Positions 10,510 to 23,705 of a DNA stretch of 64,000 nucleotides are shown here, piece by piece. A program made the translations under genes and the position numbers. Below the pieces are notes generated by a model, which saw only the letters and a program-made list of their open reading frames with translations, was not told the origin of the DNA and did no database searches. This DNA is from Plantago elongata (Eukaryota > Streptophyta > Magnoliopsida > Lamiales > Plantaginaceae), in the NCBI GenBank assembly GCA_036897095.1, contig JAYMSP010000152.1, positions 1 through 64,000 of the forward strand. The letters run 5' to 3'. Position 1 is the first letter of the stretch. Every line of letters begins with the position of its first letter.

Positions 10510-13500
10510 ATGGAGTCCTTCGACAACAATGAGGCGAACGTACCCCTGCTAGAATCAAAGGCATCGCTTCTTGATGCAGTCGAGAAAGTAAGCTCTCAAC
10601 TCGAAGACACCCTATCGGACACCACCTTATCGTGGTGGATACGCATACGGAAAGCGACCGTGATCGAGTTTGGCTACCTTTACCGGCTAGCTGCCCCTGC
10701 TATTGTGGTTTACTTGCTAAACAATGTCATTTCCATGTCCACACAAATATTTTGCGGCCATCTTGGTAACCTTGAACTTGCTGCTTCTTCTTTGTCCAAC
10801 AATGGAATCCAGCTTATGGCTTATGGTCTCATGGTAAACTAATTTTATACACTCTTTCAATTCTCTTCTTCTTCTTCTATCATTTTCATTTTCAATTAAG
10901 ACCCTGTTAAAACTATTCGAAATTCATCTAGTTGATCAGCTCCCTGTCAGTTGTTCAACTAACATACATGAATTGAAGTTCTAAAACATGTTTTTAGCTT
11001 GTTTCAAGTTGATTTTTAGGAAGCGCATTTAAGTATATGTGTTCATGCATTATCCATGTCCACACAAATATTCTTGCATTATCCATTTAATTATATATGT
11101 TGCTAATTCAAATAGTCCAATAAATATCTTTAACTGATAAGCTAATGCTAAACAGATGATATTTGTCAGTTGTGACTTATGCATTTCCAATTTGTGCTAT
11201 GAGCAGCTGGGAATGGGAAGCGCGGTAGAAACATTATGTGGACAAGCGTACGGGGCACACAAGTTTAACATGCTCGGAGTGTACATGCAGAGATCAACAA
11301 TCCTCCTCATGTTAACTGGAATCCCCTTAACAATACTATACATATTTTCGGAACCACTCCTGCTATTTCTTGGTGAATCCAAGCGCGTAGCCTCAGCAGC
11401 TGCTCTGTTCACATATGGGCTAATACCGCAGATTTTCGCTTATGCAGCGAATTTTCCCATACAGAAGTTCCTGCAGTCACAGAGCATTGTAAACCCGAGC
11501 GCGTACATTTCAGCAGGAGCACTTGCGGTTCATGTTTTATTTACATGGCTGGCTTTATATGTGTTTGATTGGGGACTATTTGGTGCGGCCTTGGTTTTGA
11601 GTTTTTCATGGTGGATTATAGTTGTGGCACAGTTTGTCTACATTGTAACTTCGGAACGGTGTAAAACGACGTGGGCCGGGTTCAGTACGAGCGCATTTTC
11701 AGGCCTCTGGAGTTTCATGAAGCTCTCAACTGCTTCTGCTGTGATGTTGTGCTTAGAGACTTGGTATTTTCAGATTTTGATTCTGATCGCTGGTTTGCTG
11801 CCTGATCCTGAAGTGGCACTTGATTCCCTTTCCATTTGGTAACATCTTCTTATAACTTGTTATTTTCACTTTTTCATTAAAAACGTTCAATCTATACCTT
11901 ATTACAATTAATACATTACACGTTATATATCTGCTTATCAAACATGTAACGTTTGTAAGTAAATATATAATTATTTCTCAAGCTGAAAAGTACAATATAT
12001 TTTTTTTAAATATTTGATAAATCACAAATGTGTTTTAAAAAGAATAAATAATTACATAAATTAGTGGAGTAGGTCATCAATCATCATGTTCACTAGGCAA
12101 ATCATGCATGATTACTTATAGTAGTGCCCAATACTATTAAGACATTTGTGGTCCACATGAAATTCGAGGTTGAAGTGGATGGAATTGTCAAAACGCATAA
12201 AGATGGCCAAAATGTTTTGTACTAATTGTGTTGTCCGTGTTAATGGTTTGACTACTATTCCAAATTCTTAAAACTAACGAGTAAAAGGATAATAAATGTG
12301 TGATAAAGTTACGAACCTGCATGTTGTATTGGAGTAGGTATGATTGGTCCGGCCCAGTCACGTGTAAAAGTTTTGCGAAAATGAATTTTTTTCTTCGTAT
12401 AAATTAAAAGTGATTTATAATTAAAGTTGACGTATAATTAATTAATTAAAATTTATATTTGTTTTTGTATTTTTTCATGTGAAATAAGTCACTTTTAGAA
12501 AATAATTCTGATAAAGTAGGGTTAAACCATATAACAAGATGATTAAAAAACGTTTAACTTTTTATGAATATGATATTTATTTAGTACATGTTTAAAATAG
12601 AATTCAAATTAGTATTTTGTGTGATAGTTGTGAATAAAATGAAACCAGAATTACATCGTAATTGCTGAACAAATAGTCCCTTAATTTTTATGTTGGAGTC
12701 AAATCAAACGTAACACATGACATAGAAATGACGGCCAATCTTGTCATATTCCGACATAGATCATCAACGATGATTCACGAGTCCCGTGTCAAAATCGGAG
12801 GCTTATCTCATCGCAGTCCTTCAATTTTGACTCCTTATGAGTTTTTTACAAGTTTAATAGAAAGATTTCTGACGTTTTGAGCAATAATCCAAGGGTTTTT
12901 TCAATTTATATAGTCGTCCTATATATTCGTCATTGGATTGTGATTAACTGATCAATAATGAATCCGCAACAGATTCTTTTATTGGCCGGCGTGCCAGGAT
13001 GCATCTTCTTCCGGCTTTTTCAAACACATATGGTATTCTGTTCCTCAAAACTTGAAGTTGAAACTGATTAAAGATGAATAATAAATGATGAAATTGAGAC
13101 GATAGAAGTATTTTTTAAAAAATTTAAAAATATTTATTTACTTTTAGAATTTCTTAAATATATAGTAGTACTAAATGAGATGAGAGATAGCATATCAAGT
13201 ATTAAGCAATTTCTCATATTACTAAATGCTATGGATAGCTTTACAAGTGATAAGATTAGTGCTGAATGTTTAAATTCAATCATTAATGTTCATATGGTAT
13301 AAACAACATAAAGTAGTAATACCTAATGAAAAGTACTAGAGACAATAATTAACCCTTACAAATTATGATCAATTGCAGTGGGATAATCCTTGGATGGATA
13401 TTCATGGTGGCAGTGGGGTTTAATGCTTCAGCCAGGTTAGTTCATTTCTCAAACCTATTCCGAATAAAATTTATAACTATAATGTTTGTCCATATAAATT

Positions 13501-14601
13501 TGATTATCGGAGGGTAACATATGTAATAAACTGTATTGACAGTGTGAGAGTGAGCAATGAACTCGGGGCAGGACATCCAAAGTCAGCTGCATTTAGTGTG
13601 TTGGTCGTAACAATAGTATCTTTCATCATTGCTGTAATATTCGCCATAGTTACACTCATCCTGCGTCATGAAGTGAGTTACATTTTTACCCCTGGACAAG
13701 TCGTTTCCGATGCAGTGTCTGATCTCACCCCTCTCTTAGCCGTTGCCATTGTTCTCAATGGAGTTCAACCTGTTTTATCTGGTAAGAGCTTTTCATTTTC
13801 TTGGGATAGTCTGTGTTTAAACCCCACATAGTTACTTTACTTACATGTCATTTTGAATGTGACTTTGACCCTGATATTTTCGATATCTTTGTAATGAAGG
13901 TGTGGCTGTCGGATGCGGATGGCAAGCGTATGTTGCTTATGTAAACGTTGGTTGTTATTATATCATCGGTATTCCGGTTGGTGCTGTTTTAGGATTCAAA
14001 TACAACCTCGGTGCTAAGGTTAGTGTATACTTTCTTCTTTTCATATATAATGTGGATTTTTCATAGACTTTTCGGTTATATTCTTAATTGTACATGTAAT
14101 AAATCCATCTAGATAATTGCAAGTTAGATAAACATTTTGTGGTTGTGGTTGTGGTTGTAGGGGATATGGGCAGGGATGCTAGGTGGTACAACCATTCAAA
14201 CTATCATCCTACTGTGGGTCACTATCCGAACTGATTGGACCAAAGAGGTACTAGTAACAATTAATTATATGCCCCATACTGCTCTGCTAACTGACTACGC
14301 AGCCAAACTTCAATTGAATGCGATAGCAACTTGGCAAGAGAATACTTGAAGGACTATTATGCTTGTAGTCCATTTAAAAGATTCCTTATATTTTTGTTCT
14401 ATTTGATTAAAAAAATAAAGAAAAGGAAAATCGAATACAATACAAAGCTATCTTTGTAGTCGTTTTATTATCGGTATGAATATAAGAATTGCTCCGATTG
14501 TATATATGAATTGAAATTTTGAGGTGTGCCTTCAGGTGGAGAAGGCTCAAAGTCGGTTAGAGAAGTGGAACGGCTCCAGGGAAGTACTCGAAATTGAGTA
14601 A
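10510..14601 (+). CDS. MATE efflux transporter, DETOXIFICATION (DTX40-like)
   Basis: Seven exons with GT-AG introns in consistent phase: 10510-10833, 11207-11838, 13379-13435, 13543-13781, 13900-14018, 14161-14247 and 14536-14601; 507 residues, normal for plant MATE proteins (about 500, 12 membrane helices). The family signatures are visible: [17 protein letters not shown] at the start of exon 2, a duplicated-lobe architecture, and [20 protein letters not shown] in exons 3-4. MATE carriers exchange H+ or Na+ for organic cations, flavonoids or other metabolites at the plasma membrane or tonoplast. The [25 protein letters not shown] stretch recalls the DTX40/DTX35 group rather than TT12/DTX41, from memory. 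The substrate cannot be read. Intron 2 is long (1.54 kb). The gene looks intact and converges on NOP56, with 789 bp between the stop codons. Confidence 0.93.
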
Positions 14602-15390
14602 AAGCACAAAAAAGAGAAATTGCCCATTAACTGCCACTAGTACATCATTTCTTCCTTCTACAATCTTGTCAATCTCACTCACGCTTTATTGATTAGTGAT
14701 ATCAAATTAGTCACTTCGAGCAATAATTATTCCAATTTGTGAATGTGCTAGTGTAAAGTTTAGAATGATAAATTACCAGCAAGAAACATCATATGAGAGT
14801 GTTTGGTTGCAAATGAATCATTCCGAGTGAGATGTCCGTTACTGCCGTACTACTACAGAGGCCTACAAAGCTGGGTATCAAAAAAACATGTCATGCTGGG
14901 AAGGCAGGTATTGGATAGATAAGAGTGCAGGTAACACAATACATAAATGAGCACAATCGGTAACGCTAGATATTTCTTTCAGAATTCGACACTATATGAG
15001 CTGAGCCAAGAATCACATCAATATAGGTCCAAAACTCAAGCACCTGATATCTTAAGTTATTTTAGATGCTGTGTTAGGATCAAAGACTAGATAGCCGCAA
15101 AGATGAGAACATTAAACACATCTGAAAAGCTTTAGCTTCATCATATCATCTAATCTACTCACACTAGAAACTAGTATAACTAATTTGCCTTGAGAGAGAC
15201 TGTAATGATCATTTTCTGCCTTCAGCAAAGATAAGTTTCCTATACCATAATCTGAACTAACTAAAAAAGCTCCATATTACTGACATGTCCGAATATTATC
15301 CCAAGTGCAAAATGAAAAGGCAGTGAGGACTCTGGAATACATTATAATTTACTATCTTCCAAAATAACTCACATTACCAGTTGCACATAC
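14602..15390. other. Convergent 3' spacer between MATE and NOP56
   Basis: It holds the two 3' UTRs and nothing else that can be recognised. Confidence 0.6.
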
Positions 15391-18300
15391 TTAATCACTG
15401 TCTTCAGTTCGTGACTTCTTTTTCTTCTTCTTTTTACCTTCAGTGGTAGCAACAGGAGGATCCTCAGTGTTGTCCTCTTTACTCTTCTTCTTTTTCTTCT
15501 TTTTAGCAGTTCCGTCTTCTACTGTGGCTCCATTCACATCATTCTCTTGCTCTTCTCCACCCTCCTGTTTCCGTTTCTTATTCTTTTCAGTTTTAGGTTC
15601 ATTAGCATCATGCCCGTTGACATCAGTCATAGCTTCATCCCCTGCCAAAGCACAAAGCAAATTTTATGACAGGATCATATTATGAAGAAGCAAATGTACA
15701 TGAATTGATAATGTAGCAAATTATAATATAAGGTGCAAATGGATCTCAACATTTAGTATGTTAAATTGGAAACAAGCAACATTTATGACTTGAAATGGAG
15801 AAATATTTCCTAGTATTCTTCCATAGAATATCAAACTCCATAATTTTAGAAAACGAGCATAAAAAACTTTCAGGTTTATTATGACACAAAATATTGTCTG
15901 GCAAGTCCAAGCTTGCGGCATATCAAACATTTAATAGTTATATAACATTCTCTTTTGAACAATTTAGAAGTACGAATAAGAAATAAGAAATGGGTCAGTA
16001 CGAATTAAACATACGGAAGCTTTTTTTATGGCGGCGATGGGGGTGGAGGAAATGTGGTATTAGAGAGAGCGATAGCACAAAAGGCTGCTCCGTTCACAAA
16101 TACAGTAGAACACTTGCACTCAATCAATTCCAATCTGCATGAAGAATGTTCACAAGAGAGGGCAATATATATTCAAACTGTAGCCTACCTTTGCTGTCAA
16201 CATTCTCGATAGCCGATTTCATCACGTCTATGTTTTTACGAGGAGCAACACCTTTATCATAAAACTCTAGCCTCTCCTCAACTTGCTCACGCAGCTTTTC
16301 TCCAAAAGTAGTGGTGCTTTTATCTGTAACATAAAAGTCTGGATATATCAACAAAGAAAACATTATCTAAATCACATATATAAACAAAATCAGGTATACC
16401 TAAGAAACAATCAAGGCGAGAGGCAATAGAGCACTTGTTAGCAAGATAACGAGCCATCCGGCCTTTATTCCGAGCAGATGCACGACCAATGAAAGAAGAA
16501 TGAAATATGAGTCCATATTTTGGAGTGTTCCCACGGGTTTTTAATGCTCTGTACACATAATTAACAAAGCAAGGAGTACAAGTAATTTTAGCTGACTAAA
16601 CCCATTGACAACTGAGAGGAGTAAACAGCTGGAAGGGGAAAAGAAAATGTGACATGGAACTAGTACCTAAAGAGAGCCTTTTCTGCACCAAGAATCTGAA
16701 GTGTTGACGAAGGACACTTTGCCAAGTTTGTGAGACTGCCGGCATGTGATATTAAACGTGCGCCAACAACTTCACCAATCAATGCAGCCAAATTAGGTGC
16801 TATGTCGTTCATTTTGGAAACAAGATAATCATACAGCTTCTTCCTGTACTCAGCGAGGTCCATCACTCTTTGTGCAAATTGCTTGACATTAATCAAGTCA
16901 ACTGGTGACAAATCTTGTCCTGGAAACATGAAATTCACATGTCAGAATAGAATAAAGAATGCATCGAAGGTCAGATAAATTCAAAGAAATTACCCATGGA
17001 TGCTTTTGCAGCCTCTATAATCTCCTTTGCTTTATCTTCATCCTGAACAATTTCAGTAAGGTCAGCTAACTTATCCTCAGACAAAAGAGATTTGTCATCC
17101 ACAAACTTCGCGATTTTGGCATACAGATAGTTGTCATTAACAATCTTCACTAACTCAGGGAAATGCCAGCCGTACCATTCTCTGCAAGACAAGAGTAAAT
17201 TATAAACTGTCTAGCTTCAATCAATTAACATAGAGCACAGAATATATGAAAAACCGAAGCAGCAAGGATGGGAGGTAACTAATTTCACCAAGCACAGACT
17301 CAGTTTATAAATGGAGATAAATCAAGTTAAGACACAAACCTCACTCTCATGGAAAAGGAGTTGACATCTTTATCAAGAGTATCAAGAAGAAATATAGCCT
17401 GGATGACCATGTTATCGACACGATTCACATTGAATTTCACCTTGGCTCTGCTATAACTATGACCTAAGCCAAGTTGTGCCTTCTCCAAATCACCAGGCTA
17501 ATAATATTTATTAGAAGAGAACATTAAAATATGTTAAACAACTTCAAGCAACAAGTGAAAAAAATGTGACATTTAATCACGCAGAGCTAAAAAAAAACCG
17601 AACCTTGAGGTTTTTAATGAAGGAATCAAAATGTAAGCGCACACCACGAAGGATCTCGAGAACAAACTCATTGCTTTGGCATGGAATCTTGGTGACCTCA
17701 AAAATATGTGAACCAAGCTTGGGCTCGCCCACTCCCAAACTGAACTTTGGCTTCTTTCCCTCTTTCACCTTTGGAAGAGTAAGCTCCAAAAAGTTCCTCA
17801 GTTCATCCGTCATTTGTCCTTAAACCAACAAGCAACACCAAAGACATACTTAACTCACATTCCAAAATTTGGAAGGAGAAAAAAAAAAACTTTTGTAGAC
17901 AGTCTAATGATCAACCACACCTCACCCACCCAAATGTTATTCAAACGAAACGTTGGTGATTATTAGCTACTGCTTCTTTCAATCCGATTATTGTCTTTTA
18001 GCAGAAACTAAACTGAAAATCACCAGCACTTGCAATGAAACTGCATAAAGCTCCGAAAAGTTCCTCAGCTCATAAGTATGAAACACCACAGGCTCACATA
18101 CTTAATTCACATTCCAAGAATCGGCAAAAAACTTGTTTCGACGGTTAATGTTCCGAAAATGTAGTACGGTCCACTGCTCTTTAAAACTAGTTAATTCTCT
18201 TTTAACCGAAACTAAACTGAAATTCACTATTAAACAGCTTAAAGCACATTACATTTGCTAAATAAACAGAAGCAATTACAAACTGGGCACTAATTAGTCC

Positions 18301-18601
18301 TGCTATTAACAAACTCAAACATGTAGAATTTCTAGAACCATGAAATAATCACCAATTGAAAGTACGACCAGAATATTCATTAGAGTAAAGAGAAACCTTC
18401 AGAAACGGCGTTGCATTGGTTGAGAGCATCGAGAGCAGACTCAAATGGAGTAAAAGCAGTAAGCTGGACAACTTTGCCAAAGCGGTTAAGGTCAGTGACA
18501 GAGTTTCGAAGAGCCTCAGTGTTCTGTCCGATTTCATCGATTCCGTGAGCTAAGAATAAACCGTAACCAGACGCAGACTCGTATAGAGCATACAGCGCCA
18601 T
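15391..18601 (-). CDS. NOP56: Nucleolar protein 56 (box C/D snoRNP core), NOP56
   Basis: Eight minus-strand exons: 18601-18397, 17818-17604, 17497-17340, 17181-16994, 16919-16667, 16548-16400, 16323-16189 and 15641-15391, giving 517 residues, as for plant NOP56 (about 500-520). The ATG at 18601 is preferred; the frame is open further upstream but without an ATG. The N-terminal NOP5NT domain (about residues 2-66) reads [19 protein letters not shown]. The NOSIC and Nop domains follow ([16 protein letters not shown] in exon 4; [19 protein letters not shown] and GAEKALFR in exon 5; [19 protein letters not shown] in exon 6). The last exon is a Lys-rich tail with several KKKKKK runs, a usual nucleolar feature. 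NOP56 pairs with NOP58, fibrillarin and the 15.5K/L7Ae protein on box C/D snoRNAs to direct 2'-O-methylation and rRNA processing. I looked for C/D boxes in introns 1 and 7 and saw no convincing snoRNA. Confidence 0.97.
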
Positions 18602-20640
18602 GCTTTGTTTGTTTACTCTTCTCCTCTTCTTCACCGATGTGGAAGACTCAATTGACAACGGCGATTGTGTTGTGTGTATATACAGAGAGAGGGTTTTCTT
18701 TAGGGTTTATCGTAAGTCGTTTGCTCCTCAACTCATTAACAGAAAGTCAAATTTCGGTTTAACGAATCAATGATTGTCAGAATTTTAGATGCGATCGTAA
18801 CTTGCTCGATAAGCTCAACTTGTATTTGATCACGAGCGCTTGACATGTTTTTATTTGTAAGCACTTTACTTGTTAGAGTTTGAAAATTAAGTTTCAAATT
18901 CACAAATATACTGGAAATTGCCTATAAATGCAAATTAATCGAATTTATATCACATACGAACTCACATCAAAAAATTCTACACAATTATATTCACAATTGA
19001 ATTTAGAAAGTAGCGGAATTTTTAGTATTAACACCAACCCATAAGTAAAAGAGTTTTTTAATTTATTAGTTGGGTAAGTTGACTTAGACCAACTCAAAAT
19101 GAGTAATTTATATGTAAATATATATCTTTTACTATTTTTTAGTGTGAGGTGCATCCACCATTTAGTAGTTTAAGGAGTTATGCGACATAGTTATAATCGC
19201 AAATATATAATATTTTAAAAAGAACGACGGAATACAAATGCTTAAGTGAAAAAATAAAATACATAGGCATGAGTGGCTTGATGCATGTTTATGGATACAA
19301 TACACACCAAAAAATCAAAAGTCCAAAACTACCCAAAACCCATTGTCATAATCTAAGCAATTCTAGTTTGGGTTCTTTCATGAACCCAATCAACAACCAC
19401 AACGTTCACCTAGACTGATTCAGTCAACTTATTCTAAAGTGTTTTCAATTCCTTTAAAAAAAATATACTTTGGACCGCGTATGTAAAAACTCTAAAGGAG
19501 TGTTGTGTGTGTGTGAGGTTGCAAGCGGACAAAACTGAAATAGGCTTTCTAGCCGGTTGCTGAAAAATAGAGAAGAAGCTTTAAACAAAGTGCAATAGTG
19601 AAACGACTTTAATCAGTAAAATGACACTTTAACATGACAATTAAGACTCATTATATTATTGAAAATAGAGAAAAAGTGTTAAATAAATTATAAAAGTAAA
19701 ACGACACTTTAACAAGTGGAATGACACTTTAACAGGACAATAAGATACTTATTATATTGTTTAATAAAGAGATACAAAATTTCAAAAGTCAGACATATTT
19801 TCATACAAATCATTCAAAAATGTTATAAAATTCGAAGTTTTAACATTCACACCTTTCAATAAATACAAATATATTTGTATTTATGTATAAGTAAATAAAT
19901 TTAAATATATATTACATTAATTATTTGCTCACGAGCAGCTAAAGAACAATGACCAATTTGCCCGGGTGATCGAATCAAGCTTGACAATAAGACGGGCTTG
20001 CCCGCGAGTGAGCTCGTGTTGACCAATCTTGAGATCGATATAAACGTTGATCGAGCTTTTTAACTAGCAGCTCGATTCGCTAACACCCCTAGTTATGAGA
20101 CAATGAACCATAACTATTAGGGGTTCAATTTAAACTAATTCGTTAACTTATTCACACATTTTTAATAGCTCGGGGAGTTTAGCAACATTTTTTAATAAAT
20201 AAAAGAGTTTGATACTAATTCGTTAAAAGGAGGTTACGCACAGATTTTTAATAACTAAGGGGTATTGTGCATTTAACACAACTTGGTTTTAGCCAATGTT
20301 TTGAAATCCGTACCCGACAGTTGATTCGGTCTGTCTGTAATAAATGTTTAACTGGGTGAACTCGAATCACATAAAAATGATAATTTTAAAATAAGAATAT
20401 AATACTCGATTACTATAGTAACTAGTATTCATATTTTATCTTTATCTTAGAAATTTCATATCTACTATTAGAATATCGACATAGTAAGTATTCATATTTA
20501 AACTTTATTCTCTTTTTCTTTTTCTTTTTTGGCTAGATAAATTTTATCTTAGAAAAGGTTAGGTTTTTAATGAAAAATACGGTTAAACCGAATATAGACA
20601 GTTCGGTTCCAAAGTAAAGAGGGTTGAGCGTATACCAAGA
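18602..20640. other. Intergenic spacer with a degenerate tandem repeat of about 100 bp
   Basis: The first 100 bp or so are the NOP56 5' UTR/promoter. Around 19557-19660 and 19661-19760 two imperfect direct copies occur (shared text GAAAATAGAGAA, AAACGAC, ATGACACTTTAACA). GC-richer text near 19930-20090 (CTCGCGGGCAAGCC on the minus strand) is repeat-like but not identified. No gene is recognised. Confidence 0.5.
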
Positions 20641-21250
20641 CTTCTTGTTGCCTATATATACTCACAATTACAAAGTTAGAAATATATAATTTGTCCCATG
20701 ACATTCTCATCGGAAGTAATGAGCCCCACCAGAAAATGGAACACCTTATCATCTTGCTTAGCCTTAGTTTGGTCATGTAATTAGCCCACGACAAGCACAA
20801 ACACCGCAAACACATCATTGAGATGGCCTGTACGCCTTTAGCTCTGCCAATAAACCATTGAAGACGAGCAAAATACTCACACACAAACATTTGTTCTTGC
20901 ATCAAGTTAGATACTGGATTTGATAGATCCTAACCTTGCCATGTTAAGCATATCGCGGCCATTATCAAGCCTCTCTAGGCGTAGTAACATAACAGAGATT
21001 GCTTGCAATTTTAGTTGTAACATAGTAGATTATCTATGTCAAAACCATGTTGTTGCACCAAATCCATGGGATGTACAAAGGATCTTCAGGTTCAGGCTGT
21101 AACAACGTTCCGTCAACGAAACATGTCTTATCACGCACTACTAACTGAAGCATAGACATTACTTCCTAATTAATAAAGTTGTTGCCATCCAAAGGAGGCT
21201 TAATCGCCAATGTGGTGGAATTGTCACTAGGACTGAGATAAAATAGATTA
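20640..21250 (-). mobile_element. Ty1/copia gag remnant, fossil
   Basis: Minus-strand coding debris keeps the order of a copia-type gag N-terminus: a segment like LSPSDN...PLDGNNF, then CFVDGTL, DPLYIPWIWCNNMVLT, and further on KVFHFLVGL. These are the usual landmarks of the plant copia gag/UBN2 families. No reverse transcriptase, integrase or LTR is recognised nearby. The element is broken in several places and looks old. Confidence 0.65.
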
Positions 21251-21395
21251 AAATGCCTGAGCATCGATATCATTGTTCATTTGATGCTCTAAATAGACAT
21301 AAAAACATATCAGAAAGTGAATGAAACAATAATGAACAGATGAAGAAGTAAGAAAGAAATATTAAATAAACAACATCTATGTTTTTTTTTTACTT

Positions 21396-21493
21396 AGATG
21401 GAAAAGCGATGAGATCAACTTCGCATGCTTTAATACTATGTCATAGATGGAAAAGCGATGAGATCAACTTCGCATGCTTTAATACTATGTCAG
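21396..21493. repeat. 49-bp direct tandem duplication
   Basis: 21396-21444 and 21445-21493 are two copies of the segment starting AGATGGAAAAGCGATGAGAT, identical except at the last base. The near identity implies a recent duplication. No gene overlaps it. Confidence 0.95.
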
Positions 21494-23196
21494 AGTATCA
21501 ATGGAGAAGAAAGTGTTTGATTTGAATGTGAGAGTTGTATTCCTTTGATTGAATTTATGTACATAAAACAACTATTGCACCTCTCTATTTTTATCTATAC
21601 AATACAATTAGCCCTAGTATGTACTGAATTTCCTTAATTAACCCAACAAGGATAGGTGTACGTATGATCCAGGCCTCCTTCAATTACAAGCTTGCATAAC
21701 TAATTGTTCCAGAAAACACTCTGTATGGAGGATGAATCCTAATTTGAGTAATTTGTGTCATCTTAGTATTTGATGTCTCTGCCTCTCTGGTGTACTGCAC
21801 CATCCATTTGTATCTTGACACATCTGATTAATGAATGATAAGTGTCTATGTCGCCGCATGCGTGTTTCCACGAGTATATCGACGTACCTGTTTAATATAC
21901 GGTTGCAACATTCTAACGTTTCCTCTATTATCTTCATTTCCTCTCTATAAATTCTTCTTGCGATTCTTCATTCGATTTCTCCTCTTGACTAGCATTTTCC
22001 TCTCCTTCCTTACATCACTCTCTCAACTTTTTACTTCATCAAAACCATATGTTCATAATTACCTTAACCAAAACTTGCTCCGATCTGTTCGAGGCCCCGT
22101 TGGGGAAAGTCCCCCAACCCAAGGATAGGTCTATAAATAAATCCGAGCTCGAGTCTTCTAATCCATAATAGCCAAGATTCTAAGTAAATAAGGTAATTCT
22201 CTCCTGGTCCTGAAGCCTCGGGTGTGAAGATTCATGCACAAGTAACTTTGGAAAGGGATAAGACCCGGTTTGCATAAGGTCAAACAAGATACGAGACTTT
22301 ACTCAAGAGTGATTGAAGGTCAAATTTGTTTAAGGATATAAAATAAGTTCGTAAGTAGGTTTAAGGTGACGTGACGTACCACTAACATAAGAATGCGTGC
22401 ACTATTTATAGATTTATTTCACAAAGGGGAGGAACTCACTATATTGCACCAAGTGCAGGGTTAAGATTGAGTCACCAAGACCTAATTAAGCCCATGGACC
22501 ATAATAGAATCATAACTCATTTCCATTTTAGGCTTTTATGGGTAGATTAGTAGTCATTTTGTGAGAAAAACTAAGAAGCTACTTTTAGTTCGTTGGTCGG
22601 TACAACATCCGAGGAGAGGGACTCGGATAAAGACATCCGATGCTGATAGTACTTGTTCCCAATAACTTGTTATGGTCTTTGGCCACTTGGTTTCTTTTAA
22701 GGTCGGATGTGTTAGTATGTTGATGATTATTGCCGGACCTGTCTGTCCTCGGGTCAGGCACTTTGGTCCAGGTCCATTTTGGGTCTAGTATCTAAGTTAT
22801 GTCTTGGTCTTGTCTGACCTCAGAGGGTCCTATGGTCAGACATCCGGATTGGACCTTGAAGCCTTTAAACCTTATAATACTCCGTGATGTCTTAAGATCC
22901 GTTCCTAAAATAATTTGACATATTTTCATATCAACCAACTTAAACATCACTTCTTTAAAAGTTCAAACAATGAGAGAGCTTGTCTCAGTTTCATCATAAC
23001 GAAGATAAAAATAGGCAATCCATAAATAATTTTAGGTTGAAGGTGACGGTTCCGTAAAATCTGGAAACTTAATTAATCACACTAAGATAGTATTTGGTGA
23101 TTTATGGTGCATGTATAAATCTGTCCGGTGAGACATGTGGGGCTCCGCCGGTATAAAATACATCTGGATCGGCGTTAAAAATAAAAATGTCCACGC
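21494..23196. other. Spacer with a GC-richer unidentified insertion (about 22080-22880)
   Basis: About 800 bp stand out as richer in G+C than both flanks and rich in GGTC/GACC words (tccgaggagagggactcgga, ggtcaggcactttggtccag, tctgacctcagagggtccta). It has no long reading frame. It could be a solo LTR or a non-autonomous retroelement, but the ends were not defined. No gene is recognised elsewhere in the span. Confidence 0.35.
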
Positions 23197-23345
23197 AAGA
23201 ACTTTATTTTCCGACTAAGCAAATTAATTAAAATTAATTAAGTTAACAAACGAATCCACGTTCAACCCACTATCAGCTGTCCCTATTCCAATCTCATATT
23301 ATAAATACCATGCAACATGGATCATCATCTATCAACTATCAACCA
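23197..23345 (+). promoter_or_regulatory. Conserved promoter block of the first tandem CLE gene
   Basis: The text AAAATGTCCACGCAAGAACT, then CGAATCCACGTTCAACCCAC and CTGTCCCTATTCCAAT, followed by TATAAATA (23300-23307) and CCATGCAACAT, recurs in the same order upstream of the second gene at 26487-26600. This copy contains about 34 bp more between the first two words. The TATA box lies about 150 bp before the ATG. Conservation above the spacer level suggests shared cis-elements, or only recent duplication. Confidence 0.6.
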
Positions 23346-23450
23346 TCAACTCAACCTATAATACCTAGCTATCCATGCAACAGATCCCCATCGCTTTCTT
23401 ATCCAATTAATCAACCTAGCTAGCTTATCAACTTCTAGATTTTCTCAACA

Positions 23451-23705
23451 ATGGCTTCTAGATCTCTTTCCATTTTATTCATCCTCTTTTTAGCCCTATA
23501 CTGCTTCTCAATTTCTTCTCATGGGCGTATGCTGCCACTCCCATCACCACCAAAGAAAAACAACCTAGTGATGATACAACAGAATCTAGGTCTCAGTCCA
23601 GTCGAATTCGAGCTCTATAGGCGAAGGTCACTCACTACCACTGATAGAGTCGCCCCGGGTGGGCCCGATGGGCAACATCATGCTCTACCTCCATTCATGA
23701 ACTAG
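23451..23705 (+). CDS. CLE peptide precursor, tandem copy 1
   Basis: A single-exon 84-residue precursor typical of CLE genes. It has a signal peptide (about residues 1-25, SLSILFILFLALYCFS core), a variable linker, the segment NLGLSPVEFELY (45-56), a dibasic/RRRS stretch (57-60), then the CLE dodecapeptide RVAPGGPDGQHH at 66-77 and a short tail (ALPPFMN). The motif matches the type-A CLE form R-V-[SA]-P-G-G-P-D-P-x-H-[HN], except that position 9 is Gly rather than the near-invariant Pro. CLE peptides act in the apoplast through CLV1/BAM-type receptor kinases to control meristems, vasculature or roots; the specific role cannot be inferred. The gene looks intact, with TATA box and 3' flank shared with the copy 3.3 kb downstream. 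Confidence 0.88.
   Translation: MASRSLSILFILFLALYCFSISSHGRMLPLPSPPKKNNLVMIQQNLGLSPVEFELYRRRSLTTTDRVAPGGPDGQHHALPPFMN

Noticed and set aside
15642-16188. Intronic box C/D snoRNA in NOP56
   Set aside because: No paired C (RTGATGA) and D (CTGA) boxes with flanking complementarity were seen on the sense strand of introns 1 and 7.
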